Source: Bedellia somnulentella
Taxonomy: Eukaryota; Arthropoda; Insecta; Lepidoptera; Bedelliidae
Reading direction: 5' to 3'
Assembly: GCA_963576735.1 (NCBI GenBank)
Contig: OY755172.1
Span: forward strand, 434,001 to 498,000
Length of the DNA: 64,000 nt
This document shows positions 11,616-21,935 of the stretch, in pieces. A program made the translations under genes and the position numbers. Under the pieces are notes generated by a model, which did not search any database, was not told the DNA's origin, and saw only the letters and a program-made list of their open reading frames with translations. The number at the start of each line of letters is the position of its first letter. The first letter of the stretch is position 1.

Positions 11616-13462
11616 GTACATACATACATATTCTCACACCGTTAGTTCCCATTGGGGCAGGCAGAGACTATCGATCACCACTTTGTACGATCCTGGCAAA
11701 CCTCTCTGGCTTCGTTCACATCCATCAATCGTCTCAATCATGCTCTTTTATTCTTCACACTTCGGACACCTGCCTACATATATCAGGTGTTAAATAAATA
11801 AGTTTAAGTAAATATTTTAGTCTTGGTGTATTGTACAGAACTAGTTTCTTATTCACTAGTTGTAAGTTAATGTTAAATATAGCTATCTGAGCACTCCGTA
11901 GTGCAAATAAACAAGTTAATTCATTTTGTGTTGAAAAATATGTTCAATAAAAAAAAACGCAACCAGAGGTAGTACAATAAAAGATCGTCATAAAATCAAC
12001 AATGTATTTCAGATGAATTTCCAAACTGAAATAAATATTCTGTACCCTTCGAAAATACTAGCCACAAACTTAGCATTATTAAAACTTATGTGCAAATTAT
12101 AAAACTTGTAGATTTATTATCCGTAATTTTAAAAACGTTAGTAAAGCCGACCAAAAGAAATGAACATCTGCATTTCAATTCAAGTTAATAGACGCATTGT
12201 TATTTATAGATAAAGACCTCATTGTAAACGAGCCTAGTTTAATTTTACAATAGATATTTTTATATTTTGAAACACGTGTTTTATTGCCTTGACGTGGTGG
12301 TAAATGGTTGGGATTATCTTTATTTTTTTATTATACTCTATTCCCTTTCATCTTTAAGTCGACACCCGTGGGTAGAAAGGGGTGGCAGTGAAAATCGTAT
12401 AATTAAATTTAGGAATAGCACCAAATGATTAAGATTTAAAAGTAGCAATCATTGCCATGCCTTTTTCAAGTAGGTCCCATGGTATAAGGGTGGTCAATTT
12501 AATTGGTCAAGCACTCATACATAATATGTACCACTTGCAAACTAACAGCATCTATATGTATGTACACACATACATACATACATACATATACTCACGCCAT
12601 CAATTCCCACTGGGGTAGGCAGAGACTATCGATCGTATAAGGGCATTAACAGTATTTTATTACCACTTAGTTGTTGATCCATATTATCATCACAATCAAT
12701 GATCAACGTAGCACTCAACCCTTGAGATGAAGTGGGTATGGTTTTATCTAAAATAAAAAAGAGAATAAGGATATTTTATATCATTAACATGAGTATCTCA
12801 GTAATAAAATATAAAAATAAAGGCACTAGACAAGTCTATGTTCCCCAGGTGATGGAAGACTTTAAACTCAACTTTAATTAATAAACTATATTACAACTTG
12901 CCTGTAATTTTTAGAGAGTGACTGTCATCAGTATATATATTTGTGCTTTGGGATGAGGATGGCACCGCAATTCCTAAAATAATTAGCAAATACTCTTTAA
13001 TCATATTACAAAATATTTTACAAATGGTTGGAGTATATAAAATAAAAAGAATAGTATAAGTTCTATTTTATTTATCATAAATGTGTGTTTCTTTTATTAA
13101 AGTGGTGTAATATACTGTATTTTATTAGCAGTAACAGGAAACAGGAGTAAACATGTATATGGTTAGAAAGAAATATTTGAAATACTGAATGTAGAATAAC
13201 ACCATGATACATGCACTGTAAGGTCTATTGATCATAGAATCCTGCCAATAGCTATTTAAAAACTTTGGCATGGCACACCATTCTACAGAATGAGCAACAA
13301 TTGAAGTCTTGTAGAATATATTTTTTTGTATAAATTAAAAGAAACAAACTTACCATACTCATTTTCCAACAGTTGAATTTCTTGTAATGGTTTACAATAG
13401 GAATGGTCACTTAGCTTCCTTTTTCTAGTTTCAAAGTAATCATGTTCCTTAGATATGGAAGA
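8081..13462 (-). CDS. P-element/THAP9-like transposase, upstream exons A-D
   Basis: Four small exons precede the catalytic block: A 13462-13354 (SSISKEHDYFETRKRKLS ... ENEY), B 12973-12902, C 12747-12664 and D 8146-8081. All splice in frame: A ends with one extra base, and B, C and D each start with two bases and end with one (phase 1-1). D joins exon E at 7821. B uses a GC donor (CAG|GCAAGT). B, C and D are mutually similar, each with a P-x-S-S-Q block (VPSSSQ, IPTSSQ, VPSSSQ), so they look like tandem exon duplicates. The intron between C and D holds the gypsy element at 8357-11585 and LINE-A scraps. No THAP exon is seen on this strand; one lies inverted at 13728. Exon A could alternatively belong to a rearranged second copy. 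Confidence 0.65.
8240..8358. repeat. (TG)n and (TA)n microsatellites
   Basis: TG dinucleotides run at about 8245-8261 and TA dinucleotides at about 8320-8358. The TA run abuts the gypsy LTR, and a second AT run flanks the other LTR at 11586-11611, so the retroelement probably inserted into a TA microsatellite. Confidence 0.9.
8357..8746 (-). repeat. 3' LTR of the gypsy element
   Basis: 390 bp, starting TGTCGGCGGCACC on the minus strand and ending CCTAGCCGACGTTAT. It matches 11196-11585 with no difference I could find. Confidence 0.85.
8975..9507. repeat. Tandem array with the dyad core GRTCATCCCAGTGAYC
   Basis: Sixteen copies of TCATCCCAGTGA plus one variant (TCATCTCAGTGA, about 9494). The first six sit in 25-bp units with GATCA...TGATC ends; the later ones sit mostly in 33-35 bp units with GGTCA...TGACC ends and spacers such as CCAAAACACATCTTCAGC. 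The core has dyad-symmetric 5-bp ends around a 6-bp centre. It lies in the non-coding part of the gypsy element, next to its 3' LTR. Confidence 0.9.
11196..11585 (-). repeat. 5' LTR of the gypsy element
   Basis: Same 390-bp sequence as 8357-8746. The minus strand next to it reads CAGAAGCGGGATCTCCCC, where a primer-binding site would lie; the primer tRNA is not identified. Confidence 0.8.
11618..11777 (-). mobile_element. LINE-A 3'-end insertion with target-site duplication
   Basis: The 160-bp piece matches the LINE-A 3' terminus (GGTAGGCAGAGACTATCGAT type sequence, with (CATA)n at the low-coordinate end). It is flanked by an 11-bp direct repeat ATATATCAGGT at 11607-11617 and 11778-11788, so it is a 5'-truncated insertion made by target-primed reverse transcription. 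Confidence 0.85.
11789..12559. other. Intronic DNA, little recognisable
   Basis: AT-rich with a REP-A head scrap at about 12355-12390 (ACACCCGTGGGTAGAAAGG). No ORF of note. It is part of the long C-D intron of the P-like gene. Confidence 0.5.
12560..12637 (-). mobile_element. LINE-A 3'-end scrap
   Basis: (CATA)n followed by CTCACGCCATCAATTCCCAC and TGGGGTAGGCAGAGACTATC, the minus-strand LINE-A terminus. Only about 75 bp are present. Confidence 0.8.
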
Positions 13463-13539
13463 CTGCACAGGCTATAATCTTAGAACAAAAATTTTCGTTC
13501 AAGGTCAGACAACCGCGTTAGTTTAGAAAAAAAGTCTCC

Positions 13540-13927
13540 CTCTCCCTCCCTTGCTTCAGTCAGAGGCCCCCGCTCTTCTGGCGCCCGCCGCCGCCATTTT
13601 GTTCATTGCCTGTGTTGTGTGTGTTTATTTCATTTTCTTTCATTGCATTATTGAGTTTGATCGATCGATCGAGTGAAGTATTAAGTGTGAGGAATTATCG
13701 AAGCTTAGCTTCAAAGGTCTACGTACCATGTTTGTGTGTCACAAACATTTTGAGAAAAGGTTTGTGACATCTAGTTCACGCCTAAAACAGTCGGCTTATC
13801 CTACCTTATTTTCCAATGAGGAAATAAGTACTGGAATACAGTCGAGAGAGAGACTGAAAATGATGGTGAGTAACAATAATACTTGTAATTACATTTCAAC
13901 ACTACACTATGCTACCGAACCATGAAA
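13540..13927 (+). CDS. THAP-domain exon (partial), 5' end of a P-like gene on the plus strand
   Basis: The frame from the ATG at 13728 encodes MFVCHKHFEKRF ... LKQSAYPTLF, the second half of a THAP zinc finger: the C-x-x-H pair and the AVPTIF-like end. The first zinc-ligand cysteines are not visible, so an upstream exon or a different start is likely. GT donors are at 13867 (G|GTGAGT) and a few bases later (GA|GTAACA); the later one fits the phase of the next exon at about 14610. The preceding 190 bp contain pyrimidine-rich and GC-rich stretches resembling a 5' UTR or promoter, but nothing proves it. It lies head-on to the minus-strand P-like exons. Confidence 0.6.
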
Positions 13928-13942
13928 GTTATTCAAACTTAC

Positions 13943-14400
13943 GTGAAGTTAATAGCCACCATAGGACCCTATTTGTTGCATGTATATTGTAATATATTTG
14001 AGGCTTTATATTAAGTCATAGCACATAATTACAGACACATAGCAAGGCTTGTAGCTTACATAAATATAAATCGTATGTTTGATGTGTATACATACTGTGA
14101 TTATGATAACATTGCTGAAAAGACAGCCCGTAGGTAGGTAGGGTTAATAGTAATATAATTTTACTGCTTAATTATGAGTCTAAACAATGTGACTAAATGA
14201 TTGTAATGTTTTACATTTTCTGCAGGCGTTATGTCGATGCACATTATCAAAATACCCAAGAGCCTGGAACATACAATTTATATTTATGTAATTTACAAGC
14301 CTTGCTATGTGTTTGTAATTATGTGCTATGACTTAAAATAAAGCCTCAAATATATTACAATATACATGCAACAAATTGGGTCCTATGGTGGCTATTGACT
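13943..14400. repeat. Inverted repeat, ~125-bp arms, ~200-bp spacer
   Basis: 13943-14075 and the reverse complement of 14270-14400 match with few differences, both running from ATAGCCACCATAGGACCC to GCAAGGCTTGTA and onward. It lies in the intron between the THAP exon and the next plus-strand exon. Confidence 0.85.
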
Positions 14401-14607
14401 ACACATATGTTTGAATAAGTTTCACTGTTCATCTGTGTTCTTAGGCATTATTTCTAGATATCAACCATTGCATGTTGTACATCATATCTTGTATACTTTA
14501 TGTGCCTTATTCTGCCATTCACTTATGCTAGCTTCCCCTTGAACAGTTTATAGTGAACTTCTTTGTTTCTTCCCCACAACTTCTATTATTACATATATTT
14601 AATTTTT

Positions 14608-14741
14608 TAGAAAACTCTTCCATATCTAAGGAACATGATTACTTTGAAACTAGAAAAAGGAAGCTAAGTGACCATTCCTATTGTAAACCATTACAAGAAA
14701 TTCAACTGTTGGAAAATGAGTATGGTAAGTTTGTTTCTTTT
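14608..14741 (+). CDS. Second P-like exon on the plus strand, identical to exon A
   Basis: From TCTTCCATATC onward the sequence is identical to minus-strand exon A (13354-13462) and its first ~15 intron bases (donor ATG|GTAAGT at about 14725). Upstream the two copies differ: here TTTTTTAG|AAAAC precedes the shared part. The copy runs straight into the N gap. The exon encodes a basic stretch (TRKRKLSD) between the THAP domain and the catalytic region. Confidence 0.7.
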
Positions 14742-14941
14742 NNNNNNNNNNNNNNNNNNNNNNNNNNNNNNNNNNNNNNNNNNNNNNNNNNNNNNNNNNN
14801 NNNNNNNNNNNNNNNNNNNNNNNNNNNNNNNNNNNNNNNNNNNNNNNNNNNNNNNNNNNNNNNNNNNNNNNNNNNNNNNNNNNNNNNNNNNNNNNNNNNN
14901 NNNNNNNNNNNNNNNNNNNNNNNNNNNNNNNNNNNNNNNNN
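14742..14941. other. Assembly gap, 200 N
   Basis: Exactly 200 N bases, a round number typical of a scaffolding gap rather than a measured length. Its position within an inverted exon duplication makes local misorientation possible. Confidence 0.98.
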
Positions 14942-15354
14942 AGTAGCCTTTATTATTATAATAACTTGTCCTTATTGATATGATAACCTACCTAATTAAC
15001 TAGTTTTAATAATTTGTTCTCGGAAAGTTACAAAATGATTTAAAAAAACCCCGAGAAGAAATTTTATCTACAAAAAGGAAAGCCAGTAGAAGGCGCTATG
15101 ACAAAATATAATACAACCCAGAACTAATTCGGATTTGAAAAAAAAACAAATGAAATAACTTGTAGAGAAGGAAAAATCATCAAGTATTTTTTTTCCGTTG
15201 TCTGTTTTTCTCTCATTGGTGGCACCTGATTTTAGTGATGGGGTAATTGATAATAAATTAATCTCTGTTGTCTTTATTATTATTTATTATTATAATAAAA
15301 TAGATAAGTAGGTACATTAATATTTTATATTTTATATATTTACATTCATATATT
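14942..15354. other. Unassigned AT-rich DNA
   Basis: ATT-rich stretches near 15278-15300. No gene or known repeat recognised. Confidence 0.5.
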
Positions 15355-15609
15355 TTATTCACATTGACATTTGTTTGGTATGTGACACTCGTAGTAAATA
15401 ACTTGGATTCGTTCCATATTTACGGGAGTAAGGCTTTGTCTCCTATTAGAAAATATCCATTTTAAGCAAGAAAAAGATCGTTCAACTTCTACCGATGTTA
15501 GTGGCAAAAAGTTCATCATTTTGAAGTTTTGTAAAGTTTTTTTGTTTACTGATTCTTTAACTTCTGTTTCTTTATTTTTTAACAAATTATCTATATTTTG
15601 TATCGTCAT
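15355..15609 (-). pseudogene. hAT transposase fragment, C-terminal dimerisation region
   Basis: The 84-residue frame contains LPLTSVEVERSFSCLKW followed by NRRQSLTPVNMERI, the conserved hAT C-terminal dimerisation motif (Dimer_Tnp_hAT). hAT transposases are usually 500-700 residues, so only the end survives. No upstream hAT sequence or terminal repeats were seen, and the N gap lies only ~400 bp away on the low-coordinate side. Confidence 0.8.
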
Positions 15610-16080
15610 ATATCCCGGATTTTTAGATAAAACACTTTTTAATTTCTGTTAGGTTAGGTTCATTTAAAAGAGGGAATGTTAATAAAATAGACCAAGAATA
15701 GTTTTATAGCATGTCACAATTTGGTTAATTTAGATCTCTACAAATGTAGCCAAAAGTATTTTTTTAAGATCTTGTTTGTATTTATTTAAGACCTTGGTCA
15801 TGTTTATAGACAACCCCATTTTAGAATTTATGAATGCCTATTTTAACTTTTTTATCCACCAATAATTTGTCGCCTTAGAAGAAATTCAGTTGCCACAAAA
15901 GAAAATCACGGCCAGATAAAATTTCAATAAAACCTCAAAACTCATTAAAAAGGCCGCCGCTTTCTAGTTGAGATGCTACCTCTAATTAGTCGCCAAAGTA
16001 GATTATTTACTATCCATTTTCAGTTTTTTTACGACCCGGAATAGTATCAATTTGTCGCCGCGTTAAATACATGCCTTTAA
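15610..16080. other. Unassigned DNA
   Basis: No ORF or recognised repeat; possibly degraded hAT-related sequence upstream of the fragment at 15355. Confidence 0.4.
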
Positions 16081-17134
16081 TCTATACTAATATTATAAAG
16101 CTGAAGAGTTTGTTTGTTTGAACGCTAGGATCTCAAGAACTGCCGAATCAAATTGAAAAATTATTTTTGTGTTGGATAGTCTATTTATTGAGGAAGGTTT
16201 TAGGCTAAATATCATCACGCTGCGACCAATAGGAGCAAAGAATCAGCGAAAAATGTTGCAAAAACGGGGATAATTATTCATATTTTAAGGCTTCCGTTGT
16301 GTGTGCTGTGTAAACGGTTTAAGTTACCCAAAAAGAATGTATCAAAGAATTATTCTTCTTTAAATGATCTAAAAAAATGTCCGCGACAGTATATGTCTAT
16401 CTTTTAATATTGACTCACTATAACCATTTTTATGGTAATCAAATTTGGTCGAAATTAATGCATTATTGCCAATTATTTCCCATAATGTTTTATCAACATC
16501 ATATTAATCCTTATCCAAATAAATGTGTTGTTGATTAAGAGTATTTAATTGTAAACAAAATTGTCCTTGACATCACTAAATTTAAATTAACATCTTAGAG
16601 GAGAATACAATTTGATAATGACTCCGCAACAAAATTGACACGCGTGCATAAAGCGCAAGACAAGACGGACTGACTGACTCAGAATCAATGCTCAACCGAA
16701 ACTACTGTACTTATAAACTTACATACATACATATACTCCCGGCTATAAATCCCAAGAAGGGGTAGCCAGAGCTAAGGAATAAGAAATTCCTCAGCCACTT
16801 TTGAAATGTTAAATGGGGAAAAGATGGTAAAATAGAGGTTGTTGGTGATGGGTCTCCAACAGCATCGCCTAAAAATCCCTTAATAGCACCAATACCGTTA
16901 GTCGCCTCTTACGTACACCCACCGGAAGAAATGGGGTAGTGCTATTCTAAGCAGACACTACACAGCATAAATACAAACTTAAAATTTATAATGTGAAAAA
17001 ACTGTGAGGACACAATGAAAAATACCATTTTTCTCATCGCATGACAGAGACCCTCAATGGGTCAGTTAATTATTTCAGTTTGACGACGTGAAAGTCTATA
17101 CTTTTGACAGTACGAAGTCTGTCGGGTCAGCTAG
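16081..17134 (+). mobile_element. Non-autonomous Helitron, Lep1-like
   Basis: It starts TCTATACTAATATTATAAAG after an A and ends GTCGGGTCAGCTAG before a T, matching Helitron insertion between A and T with 5' TC and 3' CTAG. The start and the phrase GAAGAGTTTGTTTGTTTG are characteristic of lepidopteran Lep1-type elements. There is no coding capacity. A REP-A copy (16725-16970, minus) is inserted inside it. Confidence 0.8.
16725..16970 (-). repeat. REP-A, near full-length copy
   Basis: Reading on the minus strand: head AGTGTCTGCTTAGAATAGC, GGCGACTAACGG, GTTGGAGACCCATCACC, then CTCAGCTACC-type body, GCTCTGGCTACCCCTTCTTG, GGGATTTATAGCCGGGAG and (TATG)n. It is flanked by an imperfect duplication around AAACTTA. 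It is useful as the reference copy of REP-A for this window. Confidence 0.8.
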
Positions 17135-17989
17135 TATATAATAACGCTAGATAAAGTCAAATCGTTTATAAAGGAGTGCATGTGATTTAAAAAATGGCAT
17201 CATCTACTCGTATCGCGCAGCCTTTAAACCCTTTTATAACATAACTAAAATATTTTTGTTTTAATGTGTCGGATTATACGCAAAATGTCTGAGAAATAAC
17301 TACTTTCCAGCCTGGGACTACCTTCTTTGGGATTTTAGTTGGGTGCTCGTGATTGAGACTAACTTTAAGTAAAAACAACTATGTATAATACCTTTATATT
17401 TATTCAGTTTACTTGTAAACGGCGCTTAGTTAAAACAATCTTTGTTAAAAACTTATATAAAAATAATCGAGAAAGAAATTGTATTTAAGTGATTGAACAA
17501 AATAAATGTACTTAACTAAATGAATTTCCTTCCTAGTACTAATTTGTCTTCAAGAATGAAGTGTCCTCATTATCCCTCATTGTCATCTAATCTCAAGCTT
17601 CCTTTATTTCCTTCGTTAAGAATCACTACAACGAACGTACATCGCGGCGTAGAATAGTATTGTCTACGATAATCGTAGTATTACACTACGAGAAGAATAG
17701 CGTAGCATATATATTGTAGACGCAAATCCTGTCACGTATGAACACCAACTATAATAATTAGTAAGTAATGTAAGAGATACATATTCATTATTCGTCTGAA
17801 GTTGCAGTACAAGGTAATCAAGCAGGCGGTTTTTAAAAGCCCCAAACCACTTAAAAAGCCCCATACTGAGTGAGATTCTAAACCGGCAGTACACGGCAAG
17901 CTTGAGCATCTAATGTAACTTAATAAATGTTGTATGTATGAAATTAATATTTATCATATTTATCAAGCTGAAAATCTGAAGATGTTGAT
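17135..17989. other. Unassigned DNA
   Basis: A REP-A head scrap occurs near 17875-17902 (TTCTAAACCGGCAGTACAC). Otherwise no gene or repeat recognised. Confidence 0.45.
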
Positions 17990-18295
17990 GATTTATGATT
18001 AAATATGGTGAGATACTTAGTTCTCATTTTACTGTATCACAGAAAAAGTATTTTATTCACATTTGTTCTCAAAACCCCAACACCGTCCTGGCCGCGATCG
18101 CTGACAGGTATGATTGTCCCTACGTCCTGCAGTGGATTAGGGTACATTGTGTCAAGGGCGGCAAATGTTGTAAATAATAGTGTTTATATCTAGGATAGGT
18201 ACTAACAGTAGACTCTAAGTGTACAGTTACTAACATTTTATGGATTTTTAATGTAATCTGAAATAAAGAATTTATTATTATTATTATTATATTAA
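17990..18295 (+). repeat. Probable LINE or mRNA-retrocopy 3' end with (TTA)n tail
   Basis: A moderately GC-rich stretch ends in AATAAAGAATTTATTATTA and a (TTA)n tail at about 18275-18294. LINE-F at 57.3-60.5 kb also ends in a (TTA)n tail. No conserved protein is seen, so the source is uncertain. Confidence 0.4.
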
Positions 18296-18473
18296 AACAT
18301 ATAATAAAGTATCAAAAAAATATTAGAAAAAGACAGGATAGAAACCCATTACATTCCATCCAGGTTTCAATTTTCACATAGATTTAGTATGAGATATTTG
18401 AAAGAAAGAAAGAAAAGAAGCAAGAAAAATAATTTATTTGGCAATCCTTACTATCCATCCATACTAATATCCA

Positions 18474-18820
18474 TATCCATACTAATATTATAAATTTGAA
18501 AGTGAGTTTGTTTGTTTGTTTATTTGTGCCGCTTTCACGCCGTAACTACTAAACCGATTGCTTTGAAATTTTGCAGACGTATAGTTAGAAGTCCAGATTA
18601 AATAATAAGGTACTTTAAATCCCGGAAAAATGATATTCCCGAGGGAAAACTAAAATATTGTTTGCTTGCTGGATGGATTGGAGATGGCGCTGTGTACGAT
18701 TTAAAACAAGGTGATATGTTGCAATAATCCAATATAAACATGTAAATTTAGAAGCTAAATGATACGATAATGTATCCTTGAGAATGAGGAATTCCCGAGG
18801 GATGACGTACAATTTGTTTT
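18474..18820 (+). mobile_element. Helitron-like fragment, 5' end
   Basis: The phrase CCATACTAATATTATAAA, then GAGTTTGTTTGTTTGTTT and CCGTAACTACTAAACCGATT, is typical of non-autonomous Helitron heads in Lepidoptera. No CTAGT end was found in place. A matching 3' end lies separately at 20262-20331. Confidence 0.6.
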
Positions 18821-19800
18821 ATCGTCTAAACTGTTTTTTTACATTATAAGTATTTACGTTACGTTATTTCTTGAGGTATGCAAAAGATGGCTCTCTGGGT
18901 ATTTTTTAAACCGTGGTATCGAATATCGATGTTTTTAAGATACGTAAGAAGTGGAATATATTGCGCTTTAACCTGTAGCTCATACAAATTACTCGGTGCA
19001 CTTTTCGAATCATTTACCTACTTTCTGTTTTATATTTATTCACTTTTTTTCATTTTACATTAAATTGTGGATTTTGGCGCTCGATATCGGTAGGGTATGA
19101 AAATGCGGGATAATACAGCGGGAGCGGGAGTTAATTTAATTTTTTGTTAATAGTAAGACTATAAGAAAATACAGGGTATTCAAAATTTGCCGTCGGTAAA
19201 TCTAACCTCTATGAACATTCGAGAGACCCGGGATCAAAACTCAACACAAGCTTTCAGTAAAGAAAAAGTTATTGTGTTAGCTTAGAATAATAGCTAGAAA
19301 TATTGCATCATGAAATAGGATATCATTCATCTCGGACAATCCCCATATTCCCGATCAATCTCTGCTGGCAACTCACCCACCATCACCAACGGTTAGTGTA
19401 GGGGGCAGCACCCATCGGGCCTCCGCTCCGCAGCACCAAACTACTATCCGTACTTAGTATTTTCTAAGACTTTCGCGATTGAACATTACAATTAAAACAA
19501 CTATTATTAAACTAAACCCATGTTGTAACACGCGATTAAAGACCCGAAAATCAATAGTTACTATACGTACTAATACGAACATAGTAACTCGAACATAGAA
19601 ACTTGGTACAAAATTGTTTGTTTCATGATTCTTATCATATGTTTTATGGCACTGAGGGGTTGAAATAGCAAATGAAAGTTAGTATAGAGATTTTTGACAT
19701 TTCTGTATTTAGAAACTTGAAACTTGGTGCGATTGAATGTTATATATAACCATTAAAAAAAAGAAATTAATGAAATTCATCCATCAATCAATCAATCAAC
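18821..19800. other. Unassigned DNA
   Basis: No convincing ORF. A GC-richer piece near 19375-19450 (GGGCAGCACCCATCGGGCC) is unexplained. Confidence 0.45.
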
Positions 19801-19802
19801 TG

Positions 19803-20052
19803 CAGTGTAGTGTCGGCTTAGAATAACACTACCCCATTTCTACCCGTGGGTGATCGTAAGAGGCGACTAAGGGTATAGGGGCTTCTGAAGTGATTTTTGG
19901 GCAATGTGGTTGGAGACCCGTCACCAAAAACGTTTATTTATTATTACCACCTTTTCCCCAATCAACTTCCAAAATTAGCTGAGGAATTTCTAATTCCAAA
20001 GCTCTGGCTCCCCCGTTTAGGGATTTATAGCCGTGAGTATATGTATGTATCG
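19803..20052 (+). repeat. REP-A, full-length copy
   Basis: Runs from GTGTAGTGTCGGCTTAGAAT through GAGGCGACTAAGGG, GGTTGGAGACCC and GCTGAGGAATTTCTAATTCC to GCTCTGGCTCCCCCG, TATAGCCGTGAGTATATGTA. It is followed head-to-head by an inverted partial copy at 20053-20222. Confidence 0.85.
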
Positions 20053-20222
20053 ATCAATTATTCATGAGTATATACACTAACGGCCATAAATCCCAAAAAG
20101 GGTAGCCATAGCTCCGGAGATAGTAATTCTTCATCCACATTTTGGAAGTTGAATAGGGAAAAGGTAGTCAAATAAAGGATTTTAGTGATGGGTCTCCAAT
20201 CGCATCGCTGAACAATCACTTA
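20053..20222 (-). repeat. REP-A, partial inverted copy
   Basis: Reverse complement of the distal two thirds of REP-A (GAGTATATACACTAACGGCC, GGGTAGCCATAGCTCC, GATGGGTCTCCAATCGCATCG). The head is missing. Confidence 0.8.
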
Positions 20223-20261
20223 AAAAGCCTCAATGTCCTTTATATCTTTTATACAACTTTT

Positions 20262-20331
20262 TTTTATATAAAGTGGATGACAAAAATGTAGTCGACGCGG
20301 ACGTAGGCGCGGGCAAAAAGCTAGTAAAATA
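20262..20331 (+). mobile_element. Helitron 3' end
   Basis: The string GCGGACGTAGGCGCGGGC followed by AAAAAGCTAG|T is the usual 3' terminus of lepidopteran non-autonomous Helitrons. The remainder of the element is not contiguous here. Confidence 0.6.
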
Positions 20332-21830
20332 ATAATATTACAATCGTTGGGTGAATTACAAAGGTTGCCGAATCGGTTCTGGCTCAGCATATGTGCCTCA
20401 GCTGCGTATCTCGCAGGACACATCAGCTGAAGCACTATACAAACATTTAAATGAAATCAACAGTATTGTTGTAACATATTTTCAAACAAACAATATTATC
20501 ATATATGCGTTTCTAAATCTTGCACAAGTAAAATTGATTTTTTTATTTTTTTAAAAACATTTAAATAGTTTGGCTTAAAATGATTTTCAGTTTCCACTTT
20601 GAAGAATACATTATCACATATTCATTCATTCGTTCATCTACTCACGGCACTAAATTCCACAGAAGGATAACCAGAGCTCTGAAACTATAAATTCAGAGGA
20701 AGTGTTTTAGTCTGTATTTGGAACTGAGATTTCCGGAAGTATTCGTATTACAGATCACCCTACGGCGGCGGCGTCCTGGCACTCAAGGCAGCACTTTGGC
20801 AGAGAAACCTCATATTTGTGACGTAAAATAAAATTTTTGGCACTATTCCTGTCTAGGAACTTTACACAGACATTTATAACTATGGAAAAAACTTGGCTGC
20901 CAAATTCTTACGATACTTAAATGCATCCTATTTAATGCCTAGAGCCTACTTTTCTTATTTAAAAAAAACCTTTATTTATGATTTTTAAAAGTACTTTACA
21001 TGATTATTATATATCCACGCCAATTGCTTTAACAATGTATGTTTTTTATTGTTACTTGAAGCATCATAGACGATGACCAACTGAGGTTTGTTTTAAATAA
21101 TGGTCGAATTAACCAATTGAATATTTGAATATTTAACCATTTAATTTAATATTTAACCAATTGAAATTACAATAATAATGCAGGAGTGGCCAGTCAAGAT
21201 CAAAATAAATTCACATCAAAACTATTTATAAATTCAATCAAACCGTTTATCAAATCCTCCGATACCTTTGAAATGCCTCAGAGAAACTTCTAAAGTGATT
21301 TAAATAGTTTAGTTCAACAAATTACGCAAATCAATTCTAGCAAAACGGTTAGTCGGGCTACTATGGGACGATATAGGCTGAGGCTTTTGAACCGCCTTGA
21401 AAATTTGTGTTTTAAAGGTTTTTTGAGTTTATTTACATACGTTCGTTATCATATATTGTCGTCAAACGTCATTATTCCCGAAAAAATAGTAGTTAGAACT
21501 ACAAAACTTTTCAGCTACTTTTGAAGTTGAGTGGTTAAAATATTGTAAAATAATGTAGCCTCTTACGTTGAAGGTTGAAGTGAATTTGTGCTTTTGAATA
21601 GTGTCAGCATTTCTATGTACTTCCACTTTTTACACACGCGATTTATAGACGTTATATAAAATAATCGGAATTTATTCGTTTATCCCAATTAATATAATAC
21701 ACTTACTATGTACTGCTCGTTTTTGTGTGATAACTTAAGATAGATTAAGTTTTTTTATAGTTTATTGCTTAATTTATCCCTAATGTTACGCTTAAAGCTA
21801 AAATATTTATTGGTATGTTTAAGTTTCTAT
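20332..21830. other. Unassigned DNA with a REP-A scrap
   Basis: 20637-20692 is a degraded REP-A tail on the minus strand (CTCACGGCACTAAATTCC ... AACCAGAGCTCTG). Otherwise AT-rich with no ORF of interest. Confidence 0.5.
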
Positions 21831-21839
21831 ACATTGTCA

Positions 21840-21935
21840 ACCTGTGTGCACGGCACCAGTAGGTGTGCCGAAACATTGGGCAAATATATCACGTAAGTGG
21901 TTTAAAAACATTTTCGTTGGTTTATCACGATTATT
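21840..21935. repeat. Interspersed repeat, copy 1 (GCACCAGTAGGTGTGCC family)
   Basis: CACGGCACCAGTAGGTGTGC followed by AAACAT(T)GGGCAAA and ATCACGTAAGTGGTTTAAAA recurs at 22805-22895 with a few differences. The family is not identified. Confidence 0.7.
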
